Counted from the first letter of the stretch, positions 1 to 10,774 are shown. The stretch is DNA of 64,000 bases from Bullera alba (GCA_001600095.1 BCIX01000002.1:434001-498000); one strand, 5' to 3'. Translations and numbers: made by a program. The notes: generated by a model not told the origin, from the sequence alone.

Positions 1-392
1 ACGACCACTATGCCACTTCGATGCCAATTGCCGGAGACCGATCGTCGACTGCTACCGCTGCTGGTCTCGCTGGCTTCGGGGCACAGTCTGCCCAGCACGG
101 TTACGAGAGTCAGAACGGTCTAGCCTACGTCCCAGAGGAATACGAGAATCTCGCCGATCAGCCGCACCAATCGCAAGGAGGCTACAACGCTGTGACTCGG
201 GCCGAAGGACCCAACGATGGTTCCAATGGCGGCTACTACTTTGATCCCAAAGAGGCCAGTGCATTCTACGCCGAGGAGTCATACGGTGGTTACGAGGAGC
301 ACCCTCGACCCGCTCACAACCGATCCGATAGTCATGGAAGTGTTGCTCGGGATCAAGGAGAGGAGCGAGGTCTGAAGATTACGAATGTCTAG
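1..392 (+). CDS. 3' end of an unknown protein (partial)
   Basis: The reading frame is open from base 3 and runs to a stop at 390-392, so only the last ~129 codons are visible and the true start lies outside the window. The segment is hydrophilic and disordered, rich in Gly, Tyr, Glu, Ser and Gln, with Tyr-acidic patches (EEYENL, GGYYFDPKEASAFY, ESYGGYEEH) and a short Arg/Ser-rich tail ending LKITNV. No domain, membrane segment or motif lets me name a family. Such tails occur on fungal membrane sensors and cell-wall proteins, but that is only an analogy. The frame is supported by codon-like composition and the absence of stops. Function unknown. Confidence 0.6.
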   Translation, partial: DHYATSMPIAGDRSSTATAAGLAGFGAQSAQHGYESQNGLAYVPEEYENLADQPHQSQGGYNAVTRAEGPNDGSNGGYYFDPKEASAFYAEESYGGYEEHPRPAHNRSDSHGSVARDQGEERGLKITNV

Positions 393-1287
393 GGCCAATT
401 AAGCTGGTCTGTGGGTCTACGGATTGTTGTCTTTGGTATATAGATAGGATGGTTACTTCCGTTGGACACTTGTTTCCCGCCGTGTTTTGTTACTCTAGGT
501 ATATCGCAACGTCGTTCAAGTTAGTAATGCTTCGGAGGGTTTCAGCTGGATGTATCGTATCTTATGGCTCTAGTTGCCAATTTGGCCCCGAGCATTGATT
601 GACTATGGGGCTGCGGAGTGGCTTCAGACTCTATAATAAAACCTAATAAGACTCTCTACAATGAAGGAAGGCCGACTCTCGCGGGAGGTAGTACTAGTAT
701 GCCCTGTCGAGCCCCGTCCACGAGCCCTCAGGCCTCAGGCCCCACGAGCCACTCTGGAGTAGTCTTGAGTACTCTGAGACAAGGCATGCATGCTGACATC
801 TGCTGACGTTGTCGTAGATCAGTCGTAGGTAGATGTAACCTTCATAGCTAACCCGTTGTACAGCAGTTTAAAATGTACGCCATAAATGCCATTGATTTGT
901 CTCCGAGCGACCCCAGGTGCAGTTTCCGGAAAGGGTCACTAGTATGTGCAGAAGGAGATAGCTGGTTGCACAGCAACGATGCGTCTCCGGGATCTGGTGG
1001 CGTTCTCCATGCCATTGCACGCTAGTGCACGACGATGAGCCATGCTCTATCAGGCTGCCTGGATACGCCTGGACGGGTGTATCGCAAACATGACTACCGT
1101 CGGGGACTAATGTCAAGGCGAAGTATCAAGTTGAGGCATTTTCAGTCGACGTGCTGCTCAAGAGACCGACTCAAGATGCTATATATGCCTCTGGGTCTGT
1201 CTACCTTGGAGAACTCATACCATCTCCCGCCCAACCTCGACTTAACGCCTCACCTACAAAAAGCCTACCGCTCACACCCAAGTTACC
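393..1287. other. Intergenic region, no gene seen
   Basis: About 0.9 kb between the partial gene and the cupredoxin gene. The ORFs here are short, lack splice-joined partners and have no recognisable protein features. A CT-rich stretch just before 1288 (around 1200-1285) looks like the leader of the next gene. Confidence 0.5.
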
Positions 1288-2190
1288 ATGCTCTCCTTGA
1301 CGACGCTTCTGTATCTCGCCCTAGCGGCCTCTTCTTCATTTGCGGCCACTATTACCGTCAATGTCGGATCCGGGGGAGCCCTCGTGAGTTTGCCCAGCTA
1401 TGTAGCCCCTCGTCCCAAGCTTATGTCTGGGTGATGCGATAGAAATACGACCCGGAAACAGTAACCGCGGCTATTGGCGATGTCGTCAAGTGAGTTCAGA
1501 CTGCTACATGATGTTGTGAGCGAGTGACTGACTGGTCTTCGTAGCTTCAACTTTTTGGGCGGAGCTCACACCGCTTCACAATCGACTTTCGCGGCGCCAT
1601 GCGTTAATGCCGGCTTCAACTCTGGTCCAAAGCCCGCCTCTGGTACCAACACCACAGTAAGTGCAGTTTTACCAGATGTCAATCGTACCCTACGCTAATG
1701 ACCATTCAGTTCTCCATCATGGTGAACAGCACAACTCCAATCTGGGTTTACTGTGCCACGGGTCAGCATTGCCAAGCAGGTATGGTCATGGCGTGAGTAC
1801 CACTGGCATTAATCAGGACTGTCAGAAGCTGATAAGTGGGACCAATAGGATCAACCCTCCAACTACTGGCAACACCTTCTCAGCCTTCCAAGCAGCTGCG
1901 ATGGGCAATGCCGCTCCGTAAGGCCATTCTCCGAAATTGCGAATATCTACGCTGACCGTTCCGTAGCGCCGGTGCCACCGCAGGCGCATCTGCATCCATC
2001 TCAGGATCAGCTTCTGCCTCTGGTGCCAGTGCAGCCGCTAGTCCCAGTCCGACCGGAGGGTGAGTTGTCGTGGAAGCTGTTTGTTGAGACGTTGGACTAA
2101 TGATCTGAACTCAGTGCCTCGACTTTGGGTGGATCGATGGTCTTGAGCGGACTTGGGGCGGTGGTCGCTGGGGTCGCGGTTCTCTTGTAG
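1288..2190 (+). CDS. Secreted cupredoxin-fold protein, GPI-anchor type
   Basis: Inferred exons 1288-1383, 1443-1489, 1545-1656, 1710-1792, 1849-1917, 1967-2059 and 2115-2190 join to exactly 192 codons (191 aa). Residues 1-20 form a signal peptide (MLSLTTLLYLALAASSSFAA). Residues ~21-125 read as a plastocyanin-like cupredoxin domain: a His in GGAHTAS, then Cys-x4-His-x4-Met in YCATGQHCQAGM, a complete set of type 1 copper ligands. A Ser/Ala-rich linker (~135-170) follows, then a C-terminal hydrophobic tail (LSGLGAVVAGVAVLL) with small residues before it, typical of GPI-anchor addition. This matches the fungal extracellular serine-rich/cupredoxin family found at the cell surface. Copper binding is predicted from the ligands; the physiological role (copper handling, electron transfer or wall structure) is not known. 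Confidence 0.85.
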
Positions 2191-2539
2191 TGTACGGTAG
2201 TTAACGGGATGATGATGCAAAAGCTGGCACAGCAGAGCAACAAGCTTCAGCGCTCAGCGCTCAGCCTCGCTCATAGTTATCAGCTCGCTCTGGCCTGGCT
2301 TCAGCTGAATGCTGATCGCTGTTGAAACGGATTTGATTCCGCGCTCCGGGTTGTTTCAGCTGGCTCGAGAACGTTAACTTGGTTTCGGTGATTCGGTCAT
2401 TCCAGAAGGCGATATCGTCACGACGTCAAGCTCATAGCTCGGACCTCTACATTGTCACGATCCACAGCAGCATCCTCGGTCAAGACTCCTCATAGCGCAG
2501 CGATAACAGACGATTGCACCCCGTTTCAATCCACTCGAA
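2191..2539 (+). promoter_or_regulatory. Intergenic/promoter region of the prefoldin gene
   Basis: About 350 bases with no gene. A CACGACGTCA half-CRE-like sequence lies near 2417-2426. It is the presumed promoter of the prefoldin subunit gene; no other site is clear. Confidence 0.3.
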
Positions 2540-3579
2540 ATGTCTACCACTGTTGCATCAGGCTCAAAGCCGCAGATGGAGACCAACCCAAGAGGAATCC
2601 CTCGAGCGCCTTTCGTTGTGAGTACCTTGTCGAGGTTTGTGTGCGAACAGGGCGAGATCTGAATCACATATCAGGCCGACGTCGACGAGTATGTTGGTGG
2701 TAAAGACGCCGAGATTGAGAGTGTGATGAAGACATTCCAAGAAACCTCGTCGTGAGTCTGAGCTTGAAGGCCGAGCTGTCCATTTCTCCGATGCTGATTT
2801 GCGTCAGAAAATACCGATACATGGAGCTATCACTCCAACAGCGTCGTAAAGCCCTCAGCGGCAAGATCCCCGATATCGAGCAGACCCTATCCGTGGTCAA
2901 GTTCTTGCAGACCAGACGGAAGAAGGCGCTAGGCGAGAAAGTCGAAGAGGAGGCATTGAGCGATGACGAGGATGATGACCTGGACGATCTGGATGAAGAT
3001 GGTGAGGGAGAGGGAAAGAAGGTCGTGCCAATGAAGACCCTCTTCGAGCTTAACGACACGCTGTACGCCGAGGCCGAGGTTGAGGAGACTGGGGAAGTTG
3101 GATTATGGCTCGGTGTAGGTCCTTGAATACCTGTTTCAGGCACACTCGTTTCAACGATATCACTGTGGAAGATTTGGCGGAGTTAAGCTGACCATGTGCA
3201 TGCTCAGGCCAACACGATGTTGTTATACCCCCTTCAAGAGGCCATGGATCTGTTAGAGAGCAAGCTGTCCGGAGCGAAACAGAGCATGGAGGAGACGATA
3301 GAAGACCTTGAATGGTTGAGAGAACAAGTTACTGTCATGGAAGTCAATTTTGCGAGAGTACACAACGTGAGCACCCTCCGTATCAGCCTAGTGTCTACTC
3401 AACTGACGGTTGATGTCTGGTCGCAGTGGGATGTCAAAAGGTCAGCTAGGCCTCGTCTATATCCAGAAAGCTCGAGCTGACCCTTTTTCAGGCGAAGAGA
3501 GAAACAGGCGGCGCAGGGCGCGAAGGGATTGGTCGCGTCGGGCAAGTCGGACAAGGACGAGTCCGACGACGAGGAGTAG
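2540..3579 (+). CDS. PAC10: Prefoldin subunit 3 (VBP1/Pac10 family)
   Basis: Alpha-type subunit of the hexameric prefoldin chaperone, which hands nascent actin and tubulin to the CCT chaperonin in the cytosol. Inferred exons 2540-2617, 2675-2751, 2808-3114, 3208-3366, 3427-3440 and 3492-3579 give exactly 241 codons (240 aa). Family landmarks in order: RGIPRAPFV, YRYMELSLQQRR, KIPDIEQTLSVVKFLQ, LFELNDTLYAEAEV, GLWLGANTMLLYPLQEA, LEWLREQVTVMEVNFARVHNWDVKR. Heptad-rich coiled coils flank the central beta hairpin, as in the family. Exon 5 is only 14 nt and encodes WDVK plus part of the next Arg. Odd: an acidic insertion of about 40 residues (EEEALSDDEDDDLDDLDEDG) sits between the first coiled coil and the hairpin, making the protein longer than the usual ~190 aa. 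The tail is Lys/Asp/Glu-rich (SDKDESDDEE). Confidence 0.93.
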
Positions 3580-4218
3580 GCTTCGTCGAGTTGGTGCATC
3601 TCATGCACAGATCTCTACGGGAGCGACAAACCAACATCTCTTCACTACGGCTGAGGACCGACCCTGGAAGGCTGACAGTGGTGGTAAAGTGGATCAGGCG
3701 GTGAGTATGTGCGGTCTAGCTGAGAGTCCAGCCTGCACGATGATACCCAAGAGGCCAAGCAGTTCGGAAGGGGTTCTGGTAGCCTAGACGACCAATCGTG
3801 GAGGCTCATCGCATCCGGCGTGTCCTACCTCTTCGTGGCGTCTTCTCACCAGCAACGCCATTAGACTTCGACAGCTGGCGTTTCAACTCGCCTTGAGCAC
3901 CTGCTGGAACGCGTTTCGAACCCCGGGCAGAAGGCATTCTCGGCTTCGCGTCACGCTTGTCAGATGATTGCTAATTGCGACAACGACAGAGAATCCTTTC
4001 AATCGACCCTCCCTTCACATCGATCCGAAAACGCGAGACCACACTTTGTGAGTCGAGCTCATGTCCTTCCTATCTTTCTACCTCTCACAGCTTACTGTTC
4101 ATCTTTCAACTCTCTCACTCTCGTTATCAGACTACTCGTCCCGAACAAACTACTCTGTCTACGCTACCCCTACTCATTTACGAATCACATCTATTACAGC
4201 ACAAAGAGGACAGCACAG
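3580..4218. other. Intergenic region and pyrimidine-rich leader
   Basis: About 640 bases. The distal half (about 4000-4200) is CT-rich with TCTTTC/CTCTCTC runs, typical of fungal core promoters and 5' leaders. The frame of the next gene stays open back to 3964, but the segment before 4219 has leader-like composition. No RNA gene was seen. Confidence 0.4.
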
Positions 4219-5025
4219 ATGTCCGACGGTCCAGATGGCCAACAGAGTACTCTGAGTGCCCTCGATCAGAGCCTTTTTCCAGAAGGCTCGAGACGTCGAA
4301 CGGTCGCCCATTGGATCCATTCTTACCTTCCTTCGGATGGACGGCCAGATGTTGAGGAGTACGCTCAATTCGAAGACCACGATGACAACAACAAATACAT
4401 AAGCTCGGAGCCTGGGAGCCGTGGCTCCGCTTCCAGCCCACCGGTGACGCGCACTGAAGACATTGGTGCATCTAATACCCATGAGCCAGCGGTCGAAAGA
4501 GCTGTTACTCCTGACCCGCAGTTCGAGCGATTCTCGGCTCCCAAAGTACAAGTTCAGAACGGAAAGTCTTCAAGCACTCGAGTCGAGGGCCAGGGTGACT
4601 TGAACAGCAGCGACTTGTATCTCTACGCCAAATCCTCCGTGGAAGCAGCCTTGCGAACTCTCGGGACACGAACACGACGTGGTACTTGGGTCGATCTTAG
4701 TCCCGGATATCTGCAGTTCGACTATGGTGGGTTCCAACAGACTGTCCGAGGGCTTTACGAAGAGCTCGATGCCAAGAGTCAGGGTCTATCGCCAATCGAG
4801 AGGGAGGCGCATGATGAGGAGATGAAGCTGGTCCGGGCCGGGAGCTCTGCTTGGGACTTTGGGGTGTTTGGCGCGTTGGACGGTAGACTGTCTCAAAATA
4901 GGAGATACCAAGTCCGATCCTCTGATTTGGCTTCGATGAGCCATCTTGACGGAAGGCAGTTGGGTGTTCTGCCCACGAACTGGAGGGACAGGTATGATTT
5001 GGGCCAACTTAGACCTGGCGGGTAG
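4219..5025 (+). CDS. Orphan protein, first of a consecutive trio
   Basis: Uninterrupted 268-codon frame starting MSDGPDGQQ and ending QLRPGG. I choose the ATG at 4219 rather than the in-frame one at 3964 because the intervening sequence is pyrimidine-rich leader DNA and MSDG is a normal fungal start. Residues ~1-110 are hydrophilic and probably disordered. Residues ~130-225 are a helical stretch (SSDLYLYAKSSVEAALRTLG ... FQQTVRGLYEELD), followed by AWDFGVFGALDG and a charged tail. I recognise no family. The following two genes have the same layout (disordered head, helical block of about 90 residues, then a Trp-containing hydrophobic motif), so the three may be diverged paralogues. That is inference; sequence identity is low. 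Confidence 0.65.
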   Translation: MSDGPDGQQSTLSALDQSLFPEGSRRRTVAHWIHSYLPSDGRPDVEEYAQFEDHDDNNKYISSEPGSRGSASSPPVTRTEDIGASNTHEPAVERAVTPDPQFERFSAPKVQVQNGKSSSTRVEGQGDLNSSDLYLYAKSSVEAALRTLGTRTRRGTWVDLSPGYLQFDYGGFQQTVRGLYEELDAKSQGLSPIEREAHDEEMKLVRAGSSAWDFGVFGALDGRLSQNRRYQVRSSDLASMSHLDGRQLGVLPTNWRDRYDLGQLRPGG

Positions 5026-5505
5026 TGGTACACGAGTGGGGCGTGGTAGCATACACAGCTGACATGACTTTGGTAGAGATAATGCGATATGTGTTTGGTC
5101 CCATGAGTTGCATGTGTATCCACCGTATGGATTTTTGATCATGCCTAGCGGTCAACGGATGATAGCTCGACCGTTATGTCGGAGTGGCTCCGCCACAAAC
5201 GCCCCTCGGAGGACGGGACCCGCCAAGACGGCGAGACTGCAGTGACTGTGGGAGTGAGTGGCAGCGACATCCTTTCAGTGAAATATCTCTGACACGCCAC
5301 ATCCTAGGTCATCCCTTCACGTAGGGCTCCCTCGAGGTCGGCGTGCTGACGCAGTTCTTCAGGGAGGAGGTGTCCACGTTCTCGTATATAGTCGTTGAAG
5401 GGGGTGGCGTTACGCCGAACCACTCGACTTCTTCTCAAGCGATCCCATATCGCTAACCACTTACCACTCACCCACTGGCACTGGTCTTCAGAAAGCCACC
5501 GCGCA
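5026..5505. other. Intergenic region, no gene seen
   Basis: About 480 bases between two orphan genes on the same strand. Short ORFs only; presumed 3' end of one gene and promoter of the next. Confidence 0.4.
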
Positions 5506-6216
5506 ATGTATCGCATACCGACGGCTCAGGATTACGAACGGAGCGAAGGTAAGGCTATATGTACCTCAGGGGAGTCTAGTGGGCTTTGCTGACATACGAC
5601 CGCAGGACCTCCCACCAGCATGGGAGACCTAGTCGACGCTTGGGAAAAGAATCGTCCCAGCAAAGTGGGAGGGCCATCTCGAGGTGCTCAGACAGACAAG
5701 TCGCCAGAGGAGCTTGACTCTGAGGTATTGGAGTCTGCCAAATTTGCCCTTCTGGCACAAATCGGCAGGAAAACATCGCATGGGCTGGAGAGCTACATCA
5801 CTGCGAGATCGAACACACTCACCCCAGCGGGCATGTTGGCCCGCGTCGAGTTCGAGCAGGGCCTGCGGACTGCTGCCACGAGCATGTTCAGCAGTATCAT
5901 CAATGGCCTGATTGCAAGCGACCCAGACCGCGTGAAAAAGCTTGCAACCGAATATCCAATGTTCAAAGGCCGAAGATCATGGGATATTTCTTTCTCCCAC
6001 GAATCAGCGTCGGGCGAGACGGCCGCTGCCAGCGCCAGTGCCAACTCAAACGCCGAGGAGGGTGACGCTCCCGAGAAGGGTACATCAACTTACAACGTGT
6101 GTATTCACAGTAGTGGTCCATCGGAGTTCGACGTCGGGGACGGCTTTGTGGTGGGAACGACCACCGAAGCTGACATCACCAAGTTCGGGCTCGTGTCCAA
6201 GACGTCCGCGGCTTGA
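5506..6216 (+). CDS. Orphan protein, second of a consecutive trio
   Basis: Two exons, 5506-5548 and 5606-6216, joined across an intron with GTAAGG donor and CGCAG acceptor, give 218 codons (217 aa) beginning MYRIPTAQDYERSEG. The ATG at 5620 is in frame, but the upstream exon is clean and supplies a natural start. A charged head is followed by a helical block at ~40-130 (SEVLESAKFALLAQIGRK ... GLRTAATSMFSSIINGLIAS), then RRSWDISF, an Ala/Ser/Glu-rich linker and a beta-like tail (FDVGDGFVVGTTTEADITKF). No family recognised. It sits between two other orphan genes of similar length and layout on the same strand. Confidence 0.65.
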
Positions 6217-6633
6217 TGATGGAAATATCGGTGGAATCTGTGTCAGAGAATTAGAGGATCAGACTCAGTTATCATTTCTGGCAGTCTCCTGCTTTCTTTA
6301 TGTTACATGATGAATGTCCTGGTCCTTGCCCCATCCATCCCCTTAACGTCGAGTGACGGCAGGTCCGAAACGTGGACGCGACACGCGGATCCCAATTTGA
6401 GTCCACTTGGAAGCTGAGAGTAGGAAGTTCTACGGCAACATGCCTTCTAGCGGAAAGTTCGAAGGGAAGAAAGGACGTGAGCTCGATCGTTCTTCAGCTA
6501 TCAGCAGGTGAATGCGGGGAGCTAGACGGTTTTATCAGCAGCATAGTCTACCCACTCTATATCATACACTCGACGACTTTCAAAGTCACATTGCCTCGGT
6601 ACGACCCTCAGTCCACATCGATCGGAATCAGCA
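6217..6633. other. Intergenic/leader region
   Basis: About 420 bases before the third orphan gene. The next frame is open back to 6372. An alternative upstream start with a spliced first exon is possible: an ATG near 6439 reading MPSSGKFEGKK, then a GTGAGC donor. The acceptor is unclear, so I leave this segment outside the gene. Confidence 0.3.
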
Positions 6634-7343
6634 TGAGCCCTTCACTCAAGGACAACTGGAGATCCACCCGTAACTTTCTCTTCCGTCACGAAGCCAGTGT
6701 GAGCAACGCCACCGCGATATTCAACACCGCAGCATCTGCTACAGGCATTCCCACGGTCCCCGAGCTGCAATTCACGCCCGGAGAAGAGGAGGAAGGGGAG
6801 GATACCCGTGTCAGCGGCAAAACCAAAGAGGACTACATCAAGGACTTGTCAAAGACCGCGTATGACCTTCTCCAGAACGACTTTGCGAGCATCATCACCA
6901 AGCTCTCCAAAACTCCGAGCCAAGACGACCGAGAATATGCGTCAGACGTGAGAGAACTACAGATGAAGCTGTCCGAGGCTGTTGGATTTGCGAACAACAA
7001 AATTGAGACTTGGGGCGGGAAACTCTCCAAGTCAGAAGCGTCGGAGCTCGCTATGACCCTCAGTCCGATATTCGACAATTGGAAGCTCGGGGTCGTGATG
7101 CCTTCGGAAGAGGACGAGGGGGCCAGAATACCACTGAGGCTCACTAGTTCGGCGACGGAGTTGACCACCCTTGACGGCTCTGAGTTTTGCAAGATTGACG
7201 CCGGGGTGATCGATCGACTGGGACTGCGCAATGAGGAAGCGTATACCAAGTACAGCGATCGTGCGGTCACCGCGAGTGTAGCAACGAAGTCGGCGAGTGG
7301 TAAGCCATCTGGTATCGGAGGGACTCGGTATGAGGAGTCGTGA
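6634..7343 (+). CDS. Orphan protein, third of a consecutive trio
   Basis: Open frame of 236 codons from MSPSLKDNW to GTRYEES. Residues ~1-50 look unstructured with an acidic patch (GEEEEGED). Residues ~60-150 form a helical block (EDYIKDLSKTAYDLL ... DVRELQMKLSEAVGFANNKI), followed by FDNWKLGVVM and a beta-like segment (IPLRLTSSATELTTLDGSEF). The frame remains open upstream to 6372 and a spliced 5' exon is possible, so the N-terminus is uncertain. No known family is recognised. The shared architecture with the two preceding genes suggests a lineage-specific tandem family, but this rests on layout and length rather than clear identity. Confidence 0.6.
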
Positions 7344-8485
7344 GTATAGAATCTGTGATCCGGCTCCCTGTATCCGCTTTGACGGTGAAGGCGAAGATCT
7401 GATCGCATGGATTGCATTCGAGGAGTGGTCCTGTAGTGCAGCGTCTAAGTGTTCGGTGCGACCAAAGACAGAGAGAGGCGTACCGTCGTCGGATTCGGGA
7501 GGATTCGTGAGTGATAGGAGCCGGAAAGCCCAAGCGAATCAGTAGGCAGATTGCAGCAGACAGCAAGCAGACAGACAGCGTCTCGGATGGACGACCGCTT
7601 GACGACCGCAACAAGACCGTCACCCTTACCGACGATGAATCGATGAGTGCAGCGTCTTGGCAGCGTCGCTTGAGCGTCGCCGTCGAGGGACGAGGACCCA
7701 GCGGTGCTTATCAATTCCGGGATTGGTAAAACCCACGTCATTACGCCGCCCACGCCGCTCGCCTGCGCACCTGCTGGTTCCTCCTTGTTGGTGCAGCCAA
7801 ACTTTTACTTTTCCTCATCCTTCCAAGTGTGAGTGCCACAGGCCCACCTTCAGATTGTGCCACCCAGAGACCGAGCTGACGGCCTCCCTCTCCATAGTTT
7901 TAAAGAAATGATGACAACCCACGGTCGCAAAGAGTTGACGAGCTCCCCTGTATCCGCACTTGTTGCGGGTTATGGGGTGCACAAACGAGCCAGTATGACA
8001 TCTGTCGTCCGGCGACCAAACCTCCTTGTTACCAAAGGGACGGCTATGACGGAACGGTCTGACTCAATGAAGATCTGGAAGGATCGTTTCATAGGAATTA
8101 GGAAACGAGTGGACGCGAGGGGCAATGAGGAGTTGGCAGGACCGGCAGGTCTGTTGCTCACCTCTACCCCAGTCTGGTATTTCTCGGACGATGCATCCTT
8201 TTTTTATCACCTTGCTATGCCTCTATGCATTGCGGTTTGTTCTGCCTCACTGCTTTGCTACTGCCTCGACCATGCATCCTCGAGCCAACCTCGCATCGTA
8301 GCTCTCCTCCGCATGATTTCGGGTCACTTTTCCAAACTCGAGCGACGGAATCAAATATACCCACCCCCTCATCCTCTCTGCCCTGAGCAGCCAACTAGCT
8401 TGAACCTCTCTATCCTCGTTGTTGGTCAAGCGTATCCCATCTCTCACCGCTTCATCCACCCACTCCACTCAACTACATCATCAAA
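7344..8485. other. Long gap without a supported gene
   Basis: About 1.1 kb. The longest frame here (7833-8513, +) has poor protein-like composition and runs into the start of the ATP synthase subunit h gene in another frame, so I do not call it. The last 150 bases are CT-rich with CACTCCACTCAACTACATCATCA-type leader sequence immediately before 8486. Nothing else is recognisable. Confidence 0.4.
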
Positions 8486-9225
8486 ATGGCCTCCGTCATC
8501 CGACTCGCTGTGAGTGACTGCACAAGACATCAGCTTGACTGTTTCTCGGTTCTCAAGGAGATGAGCTGATTCGATTGGACAGTCCCGAAGGGTTGCTACT
8601 CCCTCCCTAGCTCGATCTTTCTCGATCTCCGCATCGGTCAAGAAGGGTGAGCGCGGTGTTTCTCTGGAGATCAGGACAAAGCTGCAGTGGTCGTGAGGGA
8701 ATCTAGCTGATCAGGGCCCCCGTAGACCTCGTTCAGGACCTGTATGTGTCCCAGTTGAAGAACTACAAGCCTGCTCCAACCGTCAGTACCGCTTCAACCG
8801 CACGAGTTCCGCAGATGCTGACGGTCAATCCTTCTCCATCGATCTTCTCGTGCTCATCTCATCCTCGCCGTCAACTGCTACTCCACCAATTCACTCGATG
8901 ATCACATCTATATGTCGACGGCCGAAATATTCTCTTGACTCTCACCCACGGAATCCCCTTTCGATGCCATTCATCACTGTTGTCCCACCTACAGACCAAG
9001 GATGCACACAACGGCCACGTCCGAAACTACACCGCGCCAACCCCACCAAAAGCCCCAGTCCTGCCCACCGACCTCGCTGGCGAGCTTTCCAAGTTCGACT
9101 CCGAGGAGCCAACATTCACTGCCGCCGCGCCAAAGGCCGCTGCCCCAACCGAGGGCGGTGAGGGTGCCGACGAGTTCCTGGCATTCTTGGAGAAGGACAA
9201 GCCATCGGCCGATGCCCACCACTAG
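8486..9225 (+). CDS. ATP14: Mitochondrial F1Fo-ATP synthase subunit h
   Basis: Subunit h of the fungal F1Fo-ATP synthase, a peripheral-stalk component of the inner mitochondrial membrane. Inferred exons 8486-8509, 8583-8646, 8726-8781 and 8995-9225 give exactly 125 codons (124 aa). Residues 1-27 (MASVIRLASRRVATPSLARS...) are an Arg/Ser-rich, acid-free mitochondrial presequence. The family signature DLVQDLYVSQLKNYKP follows, then GHVRNYTAPTPPKAPVLPTD and a Pro/Ala-rich acidic tail (GADEFLAFLEKDKPSADAHH). Size and domain order match Atp14 of other fungi. The third intron is long (about 213 bases) compared with its neighbours. Confidence 0.9.
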
Positions 9226-9420
9226 GCAGTGGAGCGGAAACATGGGAATATAGATAGGCAACACGCATTAGGCAGGTAAAGATCTCATGCAACAATCAGG
9301 AAGGCGATGAGTCAAGGAGCGGTTGTGCAATATCGAAGCAGGGCATCAATTGACATCACAGATGGCCGCCGCATTCTTGGATGCGCCCTGATGATGGGTT
9401 CTGCCAAAGATCACTCCTCT

Positions 9421-10774
9421 TCACTCCTCTTCACCCCTCTGCTTAGCCCTCTCCTTCCTCTCTTTGCCCTTCGCTCTGGCCTCGTCGACGGCTTTGCCTG
9501 AGGGGCGATAAGTGTGCGTTCGAAAATGTACAGGATCGAGGGAAGAACGTACCAATCTGACCGCTCTCGCCGAATGCTTTGAACAGCTGGAACACGATTG
9601 GCAAGAGGTTATGCCGTCTGAGAGCGTTCTCCGTAGCTCCCTTTGCGGCCTTGCTCTCTTCATGCGCAAGTTGATCCCCCAAGTCCAATTTTGCGTGCGC
9701 TGGAGTCTCTGGATCCTGCAACAGTCTCGTCAGGCGAGGAATCGCTGCTGATCGTATCGCCAGAAGGTTGAACATGAGCTGCAGCCAACGTCAGCTTCTT
9801 TAGTAGTCGAGCGGCGAGAGAGTGCACGGCGACTCACGGAACCCGAAGGATAGGTCGATATCCGCTGTTCTATCGTTTCCCTCGCTACACCAAGCCAATC
9901 GTCCTCCACAGCAGCGTGCATGATAGGTCCAGTGCGCAGACCATCGAGCTCGTACAAGAGCCCGTTCTTCGGTAGGTAGGTGACGAAGTGGTATGCGTCT
10001 TCCTTTTCTCGCTCAGGATATGCAGATGGGTCGAGCGAGAAGGGAGATGATTTGGAGAAAGAGTTATGGACCTCTTGGATGAGAGGATGCGAGGAGAGTG
10101 TATGTCCGAGACTGGCAAGGATGATCAACTTGAGGCCGAGGACTGGGGGGCCAGCTAACATGATAATTGGCATAGACTGCACTTACTCCATCGACTCCAT
10201 GCCTGCTCCAAAGTCTTTCAGGTTGTCCAGCTCAGGCTGGGATCGGCGGTCAGCTACCTCGACCAAGCCAAGCACCTGCGGGGACAGTTGTGCTCACACC
10301 CAATGCTATCGACTCGTTATCGTGCGCCGAAGCCTGTGGGGGGATGTTCATAACGGCGTTTAAAGCCGCCAGGGTGCCGCAACTATTGTTGATGACCTGG
10401 CATACACATAAGCCCTGCTCCAGTGCTCCCCGCTGGTCACTTCGCATCCAGCAGGAGGTACTTACCTGGTTTGCGAACCAAACTCCACTCTCTAATGGGT
10501 CCACCTCGACGCCATTGCTACCCCCGCCTTGCTCCCTTCCGACATACTTGAACAAGAAGATGAGTGCGTGTATAGGCTTGAGGGTCTCCAGCGTGGCGCT
10601 ATCAAGTGAATAGAGATCGTCCTAGACAAAGAATCATGTTAGCTATTTGTCCTGCGTGAGGGTTGAGCGGGGACTCACCACCTGTAGTCCCTTGACACCG
10701 AGATCTTTGAGCAGCTGGGTGAAGACTTGAGGGTCAGACTCGGTCAGAGACCAGCCGGAAGGGTCTTCAGACAT
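9421..10774 (-). CDS. UCHL5: Ubiquitin C-terminal hydrolase UCH37/UCHL5
   Basis: Cysteine deubiquitinase of the peptidase C12 family, bound to the 26S proteasome regulatory particle, where it trims ubiquitin from substrates. The start at 10774 gives MSEDPSGWSLTESDP, the family N-terminus. Landmarks in order: FTQLLKDLGVKGLQV, LDSATLETLKPIHALIFLFK, the catalytic Cys in QVINNSCGT, the catalytic His in EDAYHFVTYLP, Asp in LLYELDGLRTGPI, and the UCH37-specific C-terminal extension (HNLLPIVFQLFKAFGESGQ ... AKGKERKERAKQRGEEE) that mediates proteasome binding in the family. All catalytic residues are present. About six introns; mature length roughly 330 residues. It converges with ATP14 (about 195 bases between stops). 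Confidence 0.93.

Noticed and set aside
3905..3935. TTCGAACCCCGGG resembling a tRNA T-arm
   Set aside because: No matching acceptor, D or anticodon arms could be folded around it.
3964..4218. N-terminal extension of the first orphan gene to the in-frame ATG at 3964
   Set aside because: The added segment is CT-rich leader-like DNA giving an unnatural peptide; the ATG at 4219 is a better start.
7833..8513. 226-codon plus-strand frame
   Set aside because: No family features, mixed low-quality composition, and it overlaps the start of the ATP synthase subunit h gene in another frame.
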